Of a stretch of 64,000 nt of DNA, positions 34,097-43,188 are shown in pieces. The stretch spans positions 124,001-188,000 of the forward strand of contig NZ_ASWO01000005.1 in assembly GCF_000407605.1 (NCBI RefSeq), in the 5' to 3' direction. A program made the translations under genes and the position numbers. Source of the stretch: Enterococcus sulfureus ATCC 49903 (GTDB taxonomy: Bacteria; Bacillota; Bacilli; Lactobacillales; Enterococcaceae). A model generated the notes under the pieces. The model worked only from the letters and a program-made list of their open reading frames with translations. It had not been told where the DNA came from and ran no database searches. Positions within the stretch are counted from its first letter, which is position 1; each line of letters starts with the position of its first letter.

Positions 34097-34783
34097 ATGA
34101 TTGAAATGAAGGATGTTTTAAAAAAGTACTCGAATGGTACAACAGCCATCCGTAATATTTCGATTACAATTGATCAAGGTGAATTTGTTTACGTAGTAGG
34201 ACCTTCGGGAGCAGGTAAATCGACATTCATCAAATTGATGTATCGAGAAGAAAGAGCAACAAAAGGAATATTGACTGTTGCAGGCTATAATTTAGTTAAA
34301 ATTAAAAATCGTGATATCCCTTATCTGCGACGTGAAATTGGTGTCGTGTTCCAAGATTATAAGTTATTATCGAAAAAGACCGTGTATGAAAACGTAGCAT
34401 ACGCGATGCAAGTAACGGGAAAGAAACAGCGTGAAATCAAAAAACGCGTGATGGAAGTATTAGATCTCGTTGGTTTGAAACATAAAGTTCGTGTGTTTCC
34501 AAGTGAACTATCTGGTGGGGAACAACAACGTGTTAGTATTGCACGTGCGATCGTCAATAAACCTAAAGTATTGATTGCCGATGAACCGACTGGAAACTTG
34601 GATCCAGAAAATTCATGGGAAATCATGCGTTTATTAGATCGTATCAATTCACAAGGGACCACTGTAGTCATGGCAACACATAATAGTACGATTGTGAATA
34701 CGATTCGCCACCGAGTGATTGCGATTGAAAATGGTCGGATCATTCGAGATCAAGCGGAAGGAGAATATGGATACGATGATTAG
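34097..34783 (+). CDS. ftsE: Cell division ABC ATPase FtsE
   Basis: A 228-residue cytosolic ATPase that pairs with FtsX and activates peptidoglycan hydrolases at division or elongation sites. Walker A GPSGAGKST is at 35-43, the signature is LSGGEQQRVSIARAIV, Walker B is VLIADEPTGNLDP. The start MIEMKDVLKKYSNG fits enterococcal FtsE; an upstream ATG at 34076 lacks a ribosome binding site. It overlaps ftsX. Confidence 0.95.
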   Translation: MIEMKDVLKKYSNGTTAIRNISITIDQGEFVYVVGPSGAGKSTFIKLMYREERATKGILTVAGYNLVKIKNRDIPYLRREIGVVFQDYKLLSKKTVYENVAYAMQVTGKKQREIKKRVMEVLDLVGLKHKVRVFPSELSGGEQQRVSIARAIVNKPKVLIADEPTGNLDPENSWEIMRLLDRINSQGTTVVMATHNSTIVNTIRHRVIAIENGRIIRDQAEGEYGYDD

Positions 34784-35660
34784 AACATTTTTCCGCCATT
34801 TAACAGAGAGTATCAAAAGTTTACGTCGTAACGGATGGATGTCGATCTCAGCCATAAGTGCCGTAACGATCACATTAGCATTACTGGCGGTATTTGCAGC
34901 GATTATTATGAATGCTGTAAAATTAGCAGACGATATGGAAAAAAATGTAGATGTCTCTGTTTTTGTTGTCACAGGTGCTAACGATGAAGATCGCAAGGAA
35001 TTAGAAAAAGAATTAAATGCGATTGCGCATGTGGATAAAGTGACGTTTTCAAGTAAAGATGAACAATTAGCAAAAATCAAAGGCAGTTATGGTAAGGCAT
35101 GGGATTTATTTGAACAAGACAATCCATTACATGATGTGTATATCGTCAGTGCGACTGATCCACAGTATGTTAAAGGAATTACAGAAGATGCTAAGGACTT
35201 GACCAAATATGTTCAAGATGCACGCTATGGAGATGATTTATCAGATAAAATCTTTAGTATTGCCAAAGGTGTTCGGACGTGGGGGCTAGTAGGCTCACTA
35301 TTGCTCTTATTTATTGCGATGTTTTTAATTTCGAATACGATTCGAATCACGATTATTTCACGTCAACGTGAAATTCAAATCATGCGTCTTGTTGGAGCGA
35401 AAAACGGCTATATTCGTTGGCCATTTTTCTTAGAAGGTGGATGGATCGGCTTTTTAGGTGCGCTTGTGCCAGTTGCGATCATTGTGTTTGGCTATCAACA
35501 ATTTTATTATGTAGCCAATCCAGTCATGATGCGCTCAAATTATGAACTAGTAGCACCAGGAACATTTATTTTACCAGCAGCGATCGGTGTAGTTGTAATT
35601 GGGATTTTGATTGGGTCGATTGGTTCGGTCATTTCAATGCGTCGCTTCTTAAAAATTTAA
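34776..35660 (+). CDS. ftsX: Cell division permease-like protein FtsX
   Basis: A 294-residue membrane protein: N-terminal cytoplasmic segment, membrane helix (about 22-45), a large extracellular loop (about 50-170) that contacts murein hydrolases, then three helices, with the SRQREIQIMRLVGAKNGYI coupling motif. It starts inside the end of ftsE. AAGGAG is 12 bases before this ATG but 3 before an in-frame ATG at 34767; I prefer 34776 because it gives the usual MIRTFFRHL start. Confidence 0.94.
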   Translation: MIRTFFRHLTESIKSLRRNGWMSISAISAVTITLALLAVFAAIIMNAVKLADDMEKNVDVSVFVVTGANDEDRKELEKELNAIAHVDKVTFSSKDEQLAKIKGSYGKAWDLFEQDNPLHDVYIVSATDPQYVKGITEDAKDLTKYVQDARYGDDLSDKIFSIAKGVRTWGLVGSLLLLFIAMFLISNTIRITIISRQREIQIMRLVGAKNGYIRWPFFLEGGWIGFLGALVPVAIIVFGYQQFYYVANPVMMRSNYELVAPGTFILPAAIGVVVIGILIGSIGSVISMRRFLKI

Positions 35661-35666
35661 CAAATC

Positions 35667-35697
35667 AGACTGGGCGCGTATGCTCAGTCTTTTTTTC
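35667..35697 (+). terminator. Terminator after ftsX
   Basis: A 9-bp stem (AGACTGGGC with GCTCAGTCT, one G-U pair), 6-nt loop and seven T. Confidence 0.88.
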
Positions 35698-35717
35698 TGA
35701 GTAGCTTAACAGAAAGC

Positions 35718-35746
35718 TTGCAAGTTCAAGCATCATTGGGTAAACT
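35718..35746 (+). promoter_or_regulatory. der promoter
   Basis: TTGCAA and TAAACT are separated by 17 bp, about 35 bp before der. Confidence 0.72.
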
Positions 35747-35780
35747 AGTAAAGATTCAAGTGAGATGGAGGAATTTAGAA

Positions 35781-37091
35781 ATGGCGAATCCAACAATAGC
35801 GATCGTAGGGCGTCCGAATGTCGGGAAATCAACAGTATTTAACCGCATTGCCGGTGAACGCATTTCGATTGTAGAAGATACACCCGGAGTAACAAGAGAT
35901 AGAATTTATGCAACTGGTGAATGGTTAGGGCGAGAATTTAGTATTATCGATACAGGTGGGATCGATCTTGGCGACGAACCATTTATGGATCAGATCAAGC
36001 ACCAAGCAGAAATCGCGATCGATGAAGCCGATGTTATCATTTTAGTGGCAAGTGCACGCGAAGGTGTAACCGATGCCGATGAAATGGTCGCACGTATTTT
36101 ATATCGTAGCAAAAAACCAGTGATTCTGGCAGTCAATAAAGTCGATAACCCAGAAATGCGTAATGATATCTATGAATTTTATGCATTAGGTTTAGGCGAA
36201 CCGTATCCAATTTCTGGTAGTCACGGATTAGGTTTAGGTGATGTATTAGATGAAGCTGTGAAACATTTTAGCACAGAAGTTGAAGAAGTCGACGATAGCA
36301 TTATCAAATTTAGTTTGATTGGTCGCCCGAATGTTGGGAAATCTTCTTTGATCAATGCGATCTTAGGAGAAGACCGTGTTATTGTGTCGGATATCGAAGG
36401 AACAACTCGTGATGCCATCGATACTAGCTTTGTTAGTGAATCTGGTCAAGAGTTTACTATGATCGATACAGCGGGAATGCGCAAGCGTGGGAAAGTCTAT
36501 GAATCCACTGAAAAATATAGTGTAATGCGTGCGATGCGTGCCATCGAGCGCTCGGATGTCGTCTTAATGGTGTTAAATGCTGAAGAAGGCATTCGTGAGC
36601 AAGACAAACGTGTAGCCGGATATGCACATGAAGCAGGTCGTGGATTAGTGATCGTTGTAAATAAATGGGATTTAGTCGAAAAAGAAACCAATACGATGCG
36701 TGATTTTGAAAAAGAGATTCGCGAAGAATTCCAGTATTTAGACTATGCGCCGATCGTGTTTGTTTCAGCAAAAACCAAACAACGGTTGCATCAATTGCCA
36801 GAATTGATCGAATTAGTAAGTATGAATCAAAACTTACGTATCCCTTCTGCTGTATTAAATGATATTATTATGGATGCAGTCGCAATCAATCCAACGCCTA
36901 CAGATAAAGGCAAGCGGTTGAAGATTTTTTATGCCACACAAGTAGCTGTAAAACCTCCGACCTTTGTGATTTTTGTAAATGAAGAAGAATTGATGCATTT
37001 TTCTTACGCACGCTTTTTAGAAAATCAAATTCGTAAAGCTTTTGTATTTGAAGGAACACCAATTAAAATCATTGCGCGTCGTCGAAAATAG
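35781..37091 (+). CDS. der: Ribosome biogenesis GTPase Der (EngA)
   Basis: A 436-residue double GTPase required for 50S assembly. G1 motifs GRPNVGKST (8-16) and GRPNVGKSS (about residue 180) begin the two G domains; both have DTAG/DTGG and NKxD motifs (NKVD, NKWD). A KH-like C-terminal domain follows. The ATG at 35781 follows TGGAGGAA; the longer open frame runs back into the promoter. Confidence 0.97.
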   Translation: MANPTIAIVGRPNVGKSTVFNRIAGERISIVEDTPGVTRDRIYATGEWLGREFSIIDTGGIDLGDEPFMDQIKHQAEIAIDEADVIILVASAREGVTDADEMVARILYRSKKPVILAVNKVDNPEMRNDIYEFYALGLGEPYPISGSHGLGLGDVLDEAVKHFSTEVEEVDDSIIKFSLIGRPNVGKSSLINAILGEDRVIVSDIEGTTRDAIDTSFVSESGQEFTMIDTAGMRKRGKVYESTEKYSVMRAMRAIERSDVVLMVLNAEEGIREQDKRVAGYAHEAGRGLVIVVNKWDLVEKETNTMRDFEKEIREEFQYLDYAPIVFVSAKTKQRLHQLPELIELVSMNQNLRIPSAVLNDIIMDAVAINPTPTDKGKRLKIFYATQVAVKPPTFVIFVNEEELMHFSYARFLENQIRKAFVFEGTPIKIIARRRK

Positions 37092-37149
37092 TAGATTTTA
37101 GCATAAAAAAAGTGAATTTACAAAGAAAATTTTTAAGAATATTTGTTTT

Positions 37150-37178
37150 TTGATGTTTTTTCTCTTTTTTTCTATAAA
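37150..37178 (+). promoter_or_regulatory. hup promoter
   Basis: TTGATG and TATAAA are separated by 17 bp, leaving a leader of about 140 bases before hup. Confidence 0.75.
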
Positions 37179-37256
37179 ATCGCTGAAATCCTTGATATTA
37201 CAACATTCTTATGGTAACGTATTATCAGAATATTGATCCTATTCGTCAATATTATT

Positions 37257-37285
37257 TTGATTCTTTGGACCACTCAAAGAATCAA
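37257..37285 (+). other. Perfect hairpin in the hup 5' leader
   Basis: TTGATTCTTTG and its exact complement CAAAGAATCAA are separated by 7 bases. No T tract follows. It sits about 25 bases before the ribosome binding site. Confidence 0.75.
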
Positions 37286-37327
37286 GAAAAGAGAAAGAAA
37301 ACCTATTCAGGAGGTGAAACAAATCTC

Positions 37328-37603
37328 ATGGCAAACAAAGCAGAATTAATCGAAAAAGTTGCAGCTGCAACTGATCTAACAAAGAAAGATGCAACAGCAG
37401 CTGTTGATGCAGTCTTCTCTACTATTCAAGAAGCTTTAGCTAACGGTGAAAAGGTTCAATTAATCGGTTTTGGTAACTTTGAAGTCCGCACTCGTGCAGA
37501 ACGTAAAGGTCGTAACCCACAAACTGGTGAAGAAATCAAAATTCCTGCAAGCAAAGTTCCTGCATTCAAACCAGGTAAAGCTTTAAAAGACGCAGTAAAA
37601 TAA
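37328..37603 (+). CDS. hup: DNA-binding protein HU
   Basis: A 91-residue histone-like protein that bends and compacts DNA as a dimer. Sequence runs from [12 protein letters not shown] through the signature [20 protein letters not shown] to [19 protein letters not shown], 9 to 10 bases before the ATG at 37328, fixes the start; the frame upstream is just leader. Codon bias is strong, as expected for an abundant protein. Confidence 0.97.
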   Translation: MANKAELIEKVAAATDLTKKDATAAVDAVFSTIQEALANGEKVQLIGFGNFEVRTRAERKGRNPQTGEEIKIPASKVPAFKPGKALKDAVK

Positions 37604-37627
37604 GCATTAGTCGTTTACGACTAGTCG

Positions 37628-37672
37628 AGTGAAAGAGGGTAGAGTATTCTATCCTCTTTCACTGTTTTTTTT
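37628..37672 (+). terminator. Terminator after hup
   Basis: A 15-bp stem (AGTGAAAGAGGGTAG with one G-U pair) and eight T. A second small hairpin (TAGTCG/CGACTA, 37608-37623) precedes it. Confidence 0.92.
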
Positions 37673-37736
37673 AAGTTCAGGAGTATACTCAAATCTGAAG
37701 AATTCCTTGTTTCTTCTCTCTTTTTCTTGATTGCTG

Positions 37737-37765
37737 TTTTTATTTGAATTATTTTCATGTATAAT
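37737..37765 (+). promoter_or_regulatory. Possible mltG promoter
   Basis: TTTTTA, 17 bp, consensus TATAAT. The -35 is weak; the leader would be about 65 bases. Confidence 0.5.
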
Positions 37766-37838
37766 GGTACAAGTTAGTGGGAACGTATGCAAACACAATC
37801 GCTGCAAGAAATTCTATATAATATAAGGAAGATAATCA

Positions 37839-39014
37839 ATGAAAAAACCTAAGGACAACCTAGAAGAAATCAATGACAATCACTTGATATCAGAAGACGA
37901 TGGAGATACTTCTAAAAACGATAAACGTTTACTAAGAAAAAAAGAAGATAAAATTGTGCGCAAGATTACATTGACTGTATTAGTGATTGTGCTCGTTGTA
38001 GGTGGTATTTTAACATTTAATATTTACCGCTACGTTTCAACAAGTCTACAACCATTAGACACAAAGAGTAAACAAAAGATTGAAGTTGTGATCCCAACTG
38101 GGTCATCAAATAAATCAATCGGTGAGATTTTAGAAGAAAAGAAAATTATTAAAAGTGGTACAGTATTTAATTATTATACAAAATTCAATAACTTAACCGG
38201 TTTTCAAGCAGGTACGTATGATTTTTCGCCTAGTATGACACTAGAAGAAATTGGAAAAGCCTTAAAAGATGGTGGCGTTAGCGGACAACAAGCAGATGCG
38301 AAGTTGACCATTCCAGAAGGCTACGATATCGATCAAATCGGAGACGTTATTGCTGAAAAAACAGCGTACAAAAAAACGGATTTTCTAACCTTGATGAGCA
38401 ATCAAGAGTTTTTTGATTCACTAGTCGAAAAATATCCAGATCTACTCGATAGTGCAAAAGAGGCGACAGATGTTCGTTATCGTTTGGAAGGGTACTTATT
38501 CCCAGCTACGTATGATTTTTATGCAGGTATGACATTAGAAGAATTGGTGACCAATATGGTGACGAAAACTAATGAAGTACTGTCTCCTTACTATGAAACG
38601 ATTAAACAAAAAAACCTTACTGTTCAAGAAGTCATGACACTGGCTTCATTAGTTGAAAAAGAAGGTGTAACTGACAGTGATCGTCGTAAGATCGCTCAAG
38701 TATTCTTTAATCGTTTGGATGCGGGTATGCCATTGCAATCTGATATTTCGATCTTATACGCGTTAGGTGAACATAAAGAATTGGTGACGATCGAAGATAC
38801 AAAAACAGATTCTCCCTATAATCTTTATGTAAATCCAGGTTTTGGACCAGGACCATTTGATAATCCAAGTGAACAAGCCATTCAAGCAGTATTGAATCCA
38901 GATAGCAATAAGGATTATTACTTTGTCGCAGATATCAAAACTGGAAAAGTGTATTTTGCTGAAACCTATGAAGAACATTTAGTGAACCAAGCGAAATACG
39001 TAGACAATCAATAA
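37839..39014 (+). CDS. mltG: Endolytic murein transglycosylase MltG
   Basis: A 391-residue membrane-anchored enzyme that cleaves nascent glycan strands and sets their length. It has an acidic cytoplasmic tail (1-40), one membrane helix (about 42-65), a LysM-like subdomain, and the YceG catalytic domain with LASLVEKEGVTDSDR (catalytic glutamate) and QSDISILYALG. AAGGAAG precedes the ATG. greA follows 36 bases later. Confidence 0.95.
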   Translation: MKKPKDNLEEINDNHLISEDDGDTSKNDKRLLRKKEDKIVRKITLTVLVIVLVVGGILTFNIYRYVSTSLQPLDTKSKQKIEVVIPTGSSNKSIGEILEEKKIIKSGTVFNYYTKFNNLTGFQAGTYDFSPSMTLEEIGKALKDGGVSGQQADAKLTIPEGYDIDQIGDVIAEKTAYKKTDFLTLMSNQEFFDSLVEKYPDLLDSAKEATDVRYRLEGYLFPATYDFYAGMTLEELVTNMVTKTNEVLSPYYETIKQKNLTVQEVMTLASLVEKEGVTDSDRRKIAQVFFNRLDAGMPLQSDISILYALGEHKELVTIEDTKTDSPYNLYVNPGFGPGPFDNPSEQAIQAVLNPDSNKDYYFVADIKTGKVYFAETYEEHLVNQAKYVDNQ

Positions 39015-39050
39015 TACGAAAATTGAAAAAGAATAACACGAAGGAGAACT

Positions 39051-39536
39051 ATGAGTATGGTAGAAAAAGTATATCCAATGACTTTGGAAGGTAAAGAAAA
39101 GTTAGAACAAGAATTAGAAGAATTAAAAACGGTCAAACGTGGCGAAATCATTGAGCGTATCAAAATTGCTCGTAGTTTTGGGGATCTTTCTGAAAACTCT
39201 GAGTATGAATCTGCTAAAGATGAACAAGCCTTTATGGAAGGCCGCATTACTACGTTAGAAACGATGATTCGTTTTGCTGAGATCATTGACAAAGAGAATC
39301 TGGACAATGATGAAGTCTCAATTGGGAAAACAGTAACGTTTATTGAATTGCCAGACGGTGAAGAAGAAGTCTATACCATCGTTGGAAGTGCAGAAGCAGA
39401 TCCATTTTCAGGAAAAATCTCAAACGACTCTCCAATTGCACAAGCTTTGATTGGAAAAAAATTGAACGATCAAGTGACGATCTCCACTCCTGGTGGCGAT
39501 ATGTTGGTTAAAATCACGGCGATTGACGTAAACTAA
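39051..39536 (+). CDS. greA: Transcription elongation factor GreA
   Basis: A 161-residue factor that rescues backtracked RNA polymerase. The N-terminal coiled coil includes [19 protein letters not shown] with the acidic tip residues; the C-terminal FKBP-like domain ends [19 protein letters not shown] precedes the ATG; a second ATG two codons on is possible. mltG-greA is a common order in Lactobacillales. Confidence 0.97.
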   Translation: MSMVEKVYPMTLEGKEKLEQELEELKTVKRGEIIERIKIARSFGDLSENSEYESAKDEQAFMEGRITTLETMIRFAEIIDKENLDNDEVSIGKTVTFIELPDGEEEVYTIVGSAEADPFSGKISNDSPIAQALIGKKLNDQVTISTPGGDMLVKITAIDVN

Positions 39537-39539
39537 ATG

Positions 39540-39608
39540 AAAAAAGCGAGTTGCTATGACTCTGAATTCATAAAACGGATTCTTAGTATAGTGGACTTGC
39601 TTTTTTTT
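39540..39608 (+). terminator. Terminator after greA
   Basis: A long imperfect hairpin (AAAAAAGCGAGT at its base pairs with ACTTGCTTTTTT, with mismatches higher up) ends in a T tract. Confidence 0.75.
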
Positions 39609-39642
39609 CATTCTAAAGTAGGAAGGCAAAAGCGAGTTTATT

Positions 39643-39651
39643 TGTTACAAT
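39643..39651 (+). promoter_or_regulatory. Possible liaFSR promoter (extended -10)
   Basis: TGTTACAAT is an extended -10 element about 28 bp before liaF. No good -35 is visible, as is common for response-regulator-activated promoters. Confidence 0.5.
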
Positions 39652-39679
39652 ACTACTAATAGCAAAAGGAGGAAAAGAC

Positions 39680-40399
39680 ATGAAAAATTCGTGGAAGTTC
39701 TTTTGGATCGTGTCATCCATTTTAGTCATCGCCTCGTTATGGCAACTTGTTCAGCGGATCGACTTATTGATGCTATTAGTGCTAGGAAGTTTTATTGTTT
39801 ATTTTGGTAGTAAACGTAAACATAAACGAATGTGGCAAATCATTGGAGGATTATTAGTCTTAAACGGATTGATCAACACCTCTTCTGTTGTGTTTTTAAT
39901 GATTTTTGTTGTCATCTTTCTAGGACTAAAAGGATTTGAACTGACACAGGCTGCTTTTTTTACGAAGCAATGGTTTGGGAAAAAAGAGATCAAAATCATT
40001 GAAAGTCAGCCACCGAATCCACATAATCAAACAATTACAAAAAAACCGTTTATTGGAGATCAACGAATCGGAACAAAGATTTATGAATGGGATGACATTT
40101 CGCTTTCTTTGTTTTCAGGAGATACAATTATTGATTTAGGAAATACATTGTTACCCAAAAAAGATAATGTCATCATTGTGCGTAAATTCTTTGGGAAAAC
40201 ACGGATTTTAGTTCCGACAGGAATCGAAGTAATGGTGCAGCACCAAGCCTTATTAGGAAAGGTCTCTTTTGATGAACAGACAGTAGAATTGCACAACGAA
40301 GAGTATACAGCCTATAGCCAAGCTTACGATGAAGGAATTCGTCGAATCAAAATTTTATCGCAAAGCGCCATTGGAGATCTTGAGGTGATTCGGATATGA
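39680..40399 (+). CDS. liaF: LiaF, membrane regulator of the LiaSR system
   Basis: A 239-residue protein with four N-terminal membrane helices (about 5-90) and a C-terminal cytosolic LiaF domain (about 115-235) rich in beta strands (GDTIIDLGNTLLP, KTRILVPTGIEVMV). In Firmicutes LiaF restrains the LiaS kinase until the envelope is damaged. AAAGGAGG precedes the ATG. It overlaps liaS by 4 bases. Confidence 0.93.
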   Translation: MKNSWKFFWIVSSILVIASLWQLVQRIDLLMLLVLGSFIVYFGSKRKHKRMWQIIGGLLVLNGLINTSSVVFLMIFVVIFLGLKGFELTQAAFFTKQWFGKKEIKIIESQPPNPHNQTITKKPFIGDQRIGTKIYEWDDISLSLFSGDTIIDLGNTLLPKKDNVIIVRKFFGKTRILVPTGIEVMVQHQALLGKVSFDEQTVELHNEEYTAYSQAYDEGIRRIKILSQSAIGDLEVIRI

Positions 40400-41469
40400 G
40401 TCTACGTTCAATCAAATGGTTGATTTCTATTTTATTTACCCTGTTTTTATTTACGATGTCTTTATTATTGGCAAATAGTATTTTTCAAAGTCGGATGCAA
40501 AAAGAATGGCTATTTGATTTTTTTCAATGGCGCATTTTATTTATGCCGGTAATTTTGTACCTATTGATCATCGCATGCATTGGCGGTGGTGTATTGTTTT
40601 TGATTTTGGGATTTTGGCAAAAACGTCTGTTGAAGCCGTTAACTGAAGAATTGCATAAAGTAGCTAGTGGTGATGTTGAAGAAGAACGTTTCTTTAGTAT
40701 CCAATTAGAGCGTTATCCCTATTTAAAGGATCCGTTGTATGATTTACTTGCGATCAAAAAGAAAATGCGCACCATTTCAATCGAGGTACAACGTTTAACC
40801 GCACAACCGATCAATTTGGATGGGCAGACAAAAGAGGAAATTTTAGAAACCGAGCGGCATCGCCTAGCACGCGAGCTACATGATTCAGTTTCGCAAGAGT
40901 TATTTGCAGCAATGATGATGATGTCGGCAATGAATGAAGTCGCGCAAAAAAATCAAATACCAGATGTGCAACAAAAACAACTCGCCCTTATTACAGATAT
41001 TATTAATAAAGCACAGTCTGAGATGCGCGCTTTACTCTTACATCTACGCCCAGTCAATCTTGAAGGTAAGACCTTGAAAAAAGGGATTGAACAATTATTA
41101 ATCGAGTTAAAAACAAAAGTCAATATTCAGATTACGTGGCAAATCGAAGATGTACAAGTTGCGAGTAATGTTGAAGACCAAGTATTTCGTATCGTTCAAG
41201 AATTACTTTCGAATACCTTACGTCATGCCAAAGCTGAAGAAGTTGAAGTGTATTTACATCAAGTCGAGCATTTATTGTTATTTCGATTTATTGATGATGG
41301 AATCGGCTTTGATGTGGATGAGGTCAAAAGTGGCAGTTATGGATTGATGAATATCCGAGAACGTGTTCACAGTATTGGCGGAAATTTAAAAATCATTAGT
41401 TTTAAACAACAAGGAACAAGTGTAGAGATTAAAATTCCAATTTTTGATAAAGGAGTGGAACAAGAATGA
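40396..41469 (+). CDS. liaS: LiaS sensor histidine kinase
   Basis: A 357-residue kinase with two membrane helices (about 7-30 and 49-73) and a very short extracellular loop, typical of intramembrane-sensing kinases. HAMP-like linker; phospho-acceptor His162 in ELHDSVSQELF (HisKA_3 type); ATP-binding domain with DDGIGFD and GSYGLMNIRERV. It senses cell-wall and membrane stress, such as daptomycin or bacitracin. It overlaps both neighbours by 4 bases. Confidence 0.95.
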   Translation: MSLRSIKWLISILFTLFLFTMSLLLANSIFQSRMQKEWLFDFFQWRILFMPVILYLLIIACIGGGVLFLILGFWQKRLLKPLTEELHKVASGDVEEERFFSIQLERYPYLKDPLYDLLAIKKKMRTISIEVQRLTAQPINLDGQTKEEILETERHRLARELHDSVSQELFAAMMMMSAMNEVAQKNQIPDVQQKQLALITDIINKAQSEMRALLLHLRPVNLEGKTLKKGIEQLLIELKTKVNIQITWQIEDVQVASNVEDQVFRIVQELLSNTLRHAKAEEVEVYLHQVEHLLLFRFIDDGIGFDVDEVKSGSYGLMNIRERVHSIGGNLKIISFKQQGTSVEIKIPIFDKGVEQE

Positions 41470-42095
41470 TCGAAGTGTTGTTAGTAGATGATCATGAAAT
41501 GGTTCGTTTGGGCGTATCTGCCTATTTATCGATTCAAGAAGATATTGAGGTAGTCGCTGAAGCAGAAGATGGTACGATTGGGGTTGAAAAAGCTTTAGCT
41601 TTACGACCTGACGTGATCTTAATGGATTTGGTGATGGAAGAGATGGACGGTATTACCGCAACAAAAGAGATTTTAGCACAATGGCCAAGTGCTAAAATAT
41701 TGATCGTAACCAGTTTTATCGACGATGAAAAAGTATATCCAGCAATTGAGGCTGGAGCAAGTGGATATTTATTGAAAACGTCTGCAGCACACGAGATTGC
41801 AGATGCTATCCGAGCAGCTTACCGTGGAGAAAAAGTGTTAGAAGCAGAAGTATCAGAAAAGCTAAAAAACACACTGTCGACACGTACATTCCATTTACAT
41901 GATGAGCTAACTACAAGAGAGCGGGAAGTCTTGCAATTGATTGCAGAAGGAAAGAGTAATCAAGAAATTGCAGATGAGTTATTTATTACATTGAAAACGG
42001 TGAAGACACATGTCTCAAACATCTTATCAAAATTAGAAGTCGAAGACCGTACACAAGCAGCCATTTACGCGTTAAAACATGGGTATGCAAAATAA
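41466..42095 (+). CDS. liaR: LiaR response regulator
   Basis: A 209-residue NarL/FixJ regulator. The receiver domain has acidic residues Asp8/Asp9 and phospho-acceptor Asp54 (ILMDLVMEEMDG); the C-terminal LuxR-type helix-turn-helix contains LTTREREVLQLIAEGKSNQE. In enterococci LiaR drives membrane remodelling and daptomycin tolerance. No terminator follows, so some transcripts may run into the potassium gene. Confidence 0.95.
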   Translation: MIEVLLVDDHEMVRLGVSAYLSIQEDIEVVAEAEDGTIGVEKALALRPDVILMDLVMEEMDGITATKEILAQWPSAKILIVTSFIDDEKVYPAIEAGASGYLLKTSAAHEIADAIRAAYRGEKVLEAEVSEKLKNTLSTRTFHLHDELTTREREVLQLIAEGKSNQEIADELFITLKTVKTHVSNILSKLEVEDRTQAAIYALKHGYAK

Positions 42096-42132
42096 AGTGT
42101 GAGTTTTCTTAGTAGGAACTTAGTATGACCTT

Positions 42133-42141
42133 TGTTATAAT
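42133..42141 (+). promoter_or_regulatory. Promoter of the TrkA-type gene (extended -10)
   Basis: TGTTATAAT combines a consensus -10 with a TGn extension, about 34 bp before the start. Confidence 0.6.
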
Positions 42142-42174
42142 ACACTTAGGATCTTGAGTAGAGGAGACTGTCAG

Positions 42175-42840
42175 GTGAAACAAAACTATGCGATTATTGG
42201 ATTAGGACGATTTGGAGGCAGCATTTGCCGTACCTTGGCCGAAGCAGGTCAAGAAGTATTGGCGATCGATGCGAACGAAGATCGTGTGAATGAATACATG
42301 AATATTGCCACGTATGCTGTGGTTGGAAATGCACAAGATGAAGCCGTTTTGCGTTCATTAGGGATTCGTAATTTTGATTATGTGATCATTGCGATTGGAG
42401 AAGATATTCAAGCTAGTATTTTAGTAACGCTTATGATTAAAGAGATGGGTGTGCCGCATGTCGTAGCAAAAGCACAAAACGAATACCATGCGCGAGTACT
42501 TGAGAAAGTCGGTGCCGATCGTGTCGTCCATCCAGAACGAGATATGGGGACACGGATTGCACATAATCTAGTCTCTAAAAATATTTTGGATTTTATTGAA
42601 CTATCAGACGAGTTCTCATTAGCTGAAATTCGTGTGACCAATCCGAAATTTTTTAACTGTAGTTTGGTGAAATTGAATTTCCGCCAAAAATATGGATTGA
42701 CTGTAGTGGCGATCAGACGACCAAATGCCAAAATCATTGTCTCTCCTTCTGCAGATGAGGTCGTATTAGAAAATGATAATTTACTCGTTATCGGAAACGC
42801 CGATGACGTAGATCTTTTAGATCGTAAATTGAATGAATAG
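42175..42840 (+). CDS. TrkA/KtrA family potassium uptake regulator
   Basis: A 221-residue cytosolic ring-forming RCK protein. The Rossmann motif IIGLGRFGGSICRTL binds nucleotide; RCK_N covers about 1-125 and RCK_C about 135-221. Such proteins gate KtrB/KtrD-type potassium channels, which are not in this window. The GTG at 42175, 7 bases after GAGGAGA, is the likely start; a TTG at 42154 lies too far upstream. A single RCK unit fits KtrA/KtrC and not the double TrkA. Confidence 0.92.
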   Translation: MKQNYAIIGLGRFGGSICRTLAEAGQEVLAIDANEDRVNEYMNIATYAVVGNAQDEAVLRSLGIRNFDYVIIAIGEDIQASILVTLMIKEMGVPHVVAKAQNEYHARVLEKVGADRVVHPERDMGTRIAHNLVSKNILDFIELSDEFSLAEIRVTNPKFFNCSLVKLNFRQKYGLTVVAIRRPNAKIIVSPSADEVVLENDNLLVIGNADDVDLLDRKLNE

Positions 42841-42857
42841 AAAGTAAAGGTGAATGT

Positions 42858-43154
42858 ATGAACTTAACAATTACTCCCCAAGCGATGGATTGGTTTAAAC
42901 GAGAGATCGCATTAGAAAAAGGAATGGGTGTCCAATTTTTTGGAAAAGTCTATGGCAAAACGGATGTCCATGAAGGCTTTTCAGTTGGGCTTTCTGTAGC
43001 AACACCAGAGGAAACAATGGTTCAAGTCACCAACGAAAACTATTTATTTTTCATCGATAAAGTAGATGATTGGTTTTTTAAAGGCTATGATTTAACTGTG
43101 GATTACGATCCATCATTAGATGAGCCGACGTATCGCTTCACAGAAAGTAAATAA
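42858..43154 (+). CDS. HesB/YneR-like protein without cysteines
   Basis: A 98-residue HesB-like domain protein. The fold is recognisable (LTITPQAMDWFKREI, VQFFGKVYG, YLFFIDKVDDWFFKGYDLTVDYD), but there is no cysteine at all, so it cannot hold an iron-sulfur cluster as A-type carriers do. This matches the YneR branch found in Firmicutes, whose role is unknown. It follows the potassium gene by 17 bases. Confidence 0.8.
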   Translation: MNLTITPQAMDWFKREIALEKGMGVQFFGKVYGKTDVHEGFSVGLSVATPEETMVQVTNENYLFFIDKVDDWFFKGYDLTVDYDPSLDEPTYRFTESK

Positions 43155-43188
43155 AAAGCAAGCGAGTTCATCACTCGCTTGCTTTTTT
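43153..43188. terminator. Bidirectional terminator between convergent genes
   Basis: A perfect 15-bp stem (AAAAAGCAAGCGAGT and its complement) with a 5-nt loop, flanked by A and T runs. Confidence 0.93.

Noticed and set aside
34649-35080. A 143-codon minus-strand frame across the ftsE-ftsX junction.
   Set aside because: Both forward genes are certain; the reverse frame has no ribosome binding site or recognisable protein.
39540-39608. A possible T-box or riboswitch between greA and liaF.
   Set aside because: The hairpin directly follows greA and ends in a T tract; no T-box motif or aptamer-like conserved core was seen and liaF is not an amino acid gene.
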